Shown piece by piece: positions 63,942 through 64,000 of a DNA stretch of 64,000 nucleotides. This DNA is from Chlorops oryzae (Eukaryota; Arthropoda; Insecta; Diptera; Chloropidae). Position 1 is the stretch's first letter. Each line of letters opens with the position of its first letter. The notes under the pieces were generated by a model. It was not told the DNA's origin and did not search any database. It saw nothing but the letters and a program-made list of their open reading frames with translations. A program made the position numbers and the translations under genes. The stretch covers positions 40,249,999-40,313,998 of the forward strand of contig CM035808.1 in the NCBI GenBank assembly GCA_020466095.1, read 5' to 3'.

Positions 63942-64000
63942 CATATAACCTTATATGTCACTCTCATAGATATTGCGTGGGAGGTTTTGCCCCAGTTTGA

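Overview
The window is eukaryotic, AT-rich, intron-rich and loaded with transposable elements. Several features point to a higher dipteran fly: the only gene recognised is the fly Myc gene (diminutive, dm), and four copies of a DINE-1/HINE-like Helentron-derived repeat with GTCY microsatellites are present. The long introns and heavy repeat load suggest a large-genome fly (for example a tephritid or calyptrate) rather than Drosophila melanogaster, but the species cannot be fixed from the sequence alone.

Gene content. On the minus strand, 12197-14148 is one internal exon of dm. It holds 127 nt of 5' UTR and the first 608 codons of Myc, ending just before the acidic EIDVVS-type Myc box. The C-terminal bHLH-zipper exon is not in the window, so everything from 12196 down to 1 is read as intron 2 (at least 12.2 kb). 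Sequence to the right of 14149 is intron 1 and, further right, possibly the non-coding first exon. The best candidates are near 20891-21283 or 22977-23790, both weak. No other protein-coding gene, tRNA gene, CRISPR array or rRNA was found; most other open frames are simple-repeat or transposon shadows.

Repeat layout. At least fifteen mobile elements can be delimited by inverted termini plus target-site duplications. Intron 2 (1-12196) carries a (GA)n run, a piggyBac-type MITE (4099-4352), a GC-rich block with an NRF1/EWG palindrome (7669-7680) and a 194-bp MITE with a 9-bp TSD (8522-8715). Just upstream of the Myc exon lie a 931-bp element (14391-15321), a small piggyBac-like MITE and a tRNA-derived SINE with an 11-bp TSD (15717-15955). 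From 17 to 31 kb there are two HINEs, a piggyBac-like element with a hAT MITE nested inside it, several short hAT MITEs, a LINE 3' end running into a (CCTAA)n array, and a SINE split by a hAT-like MITE.

From 32 to 64 kb there is a purine minisatellite, a 3.4-kb foldback element made of 173-bp repeats (33393-36840), TTA-flanked MITEs, and two inverted copies of a ~600-650-bp element. A HINE at 44679-47292 carries a nested 1.75-kb TA-flanked element. Also present are a second LINE fragment, long (GA)n and (ATGTT)n microsatellites, a fourth HINE, and a hAT element that keeps the C-terminal dimerisation motif of its transposase (62816-63941).

The most informative biology is the Myc exon, whose intron position and phase match the vertebrate gene as I recall it. 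Next are the shared 3' end and (CCTAA)n-type tail of the LINE and the SINE family, and the nested insertions, which give a relative order of transposon activity.
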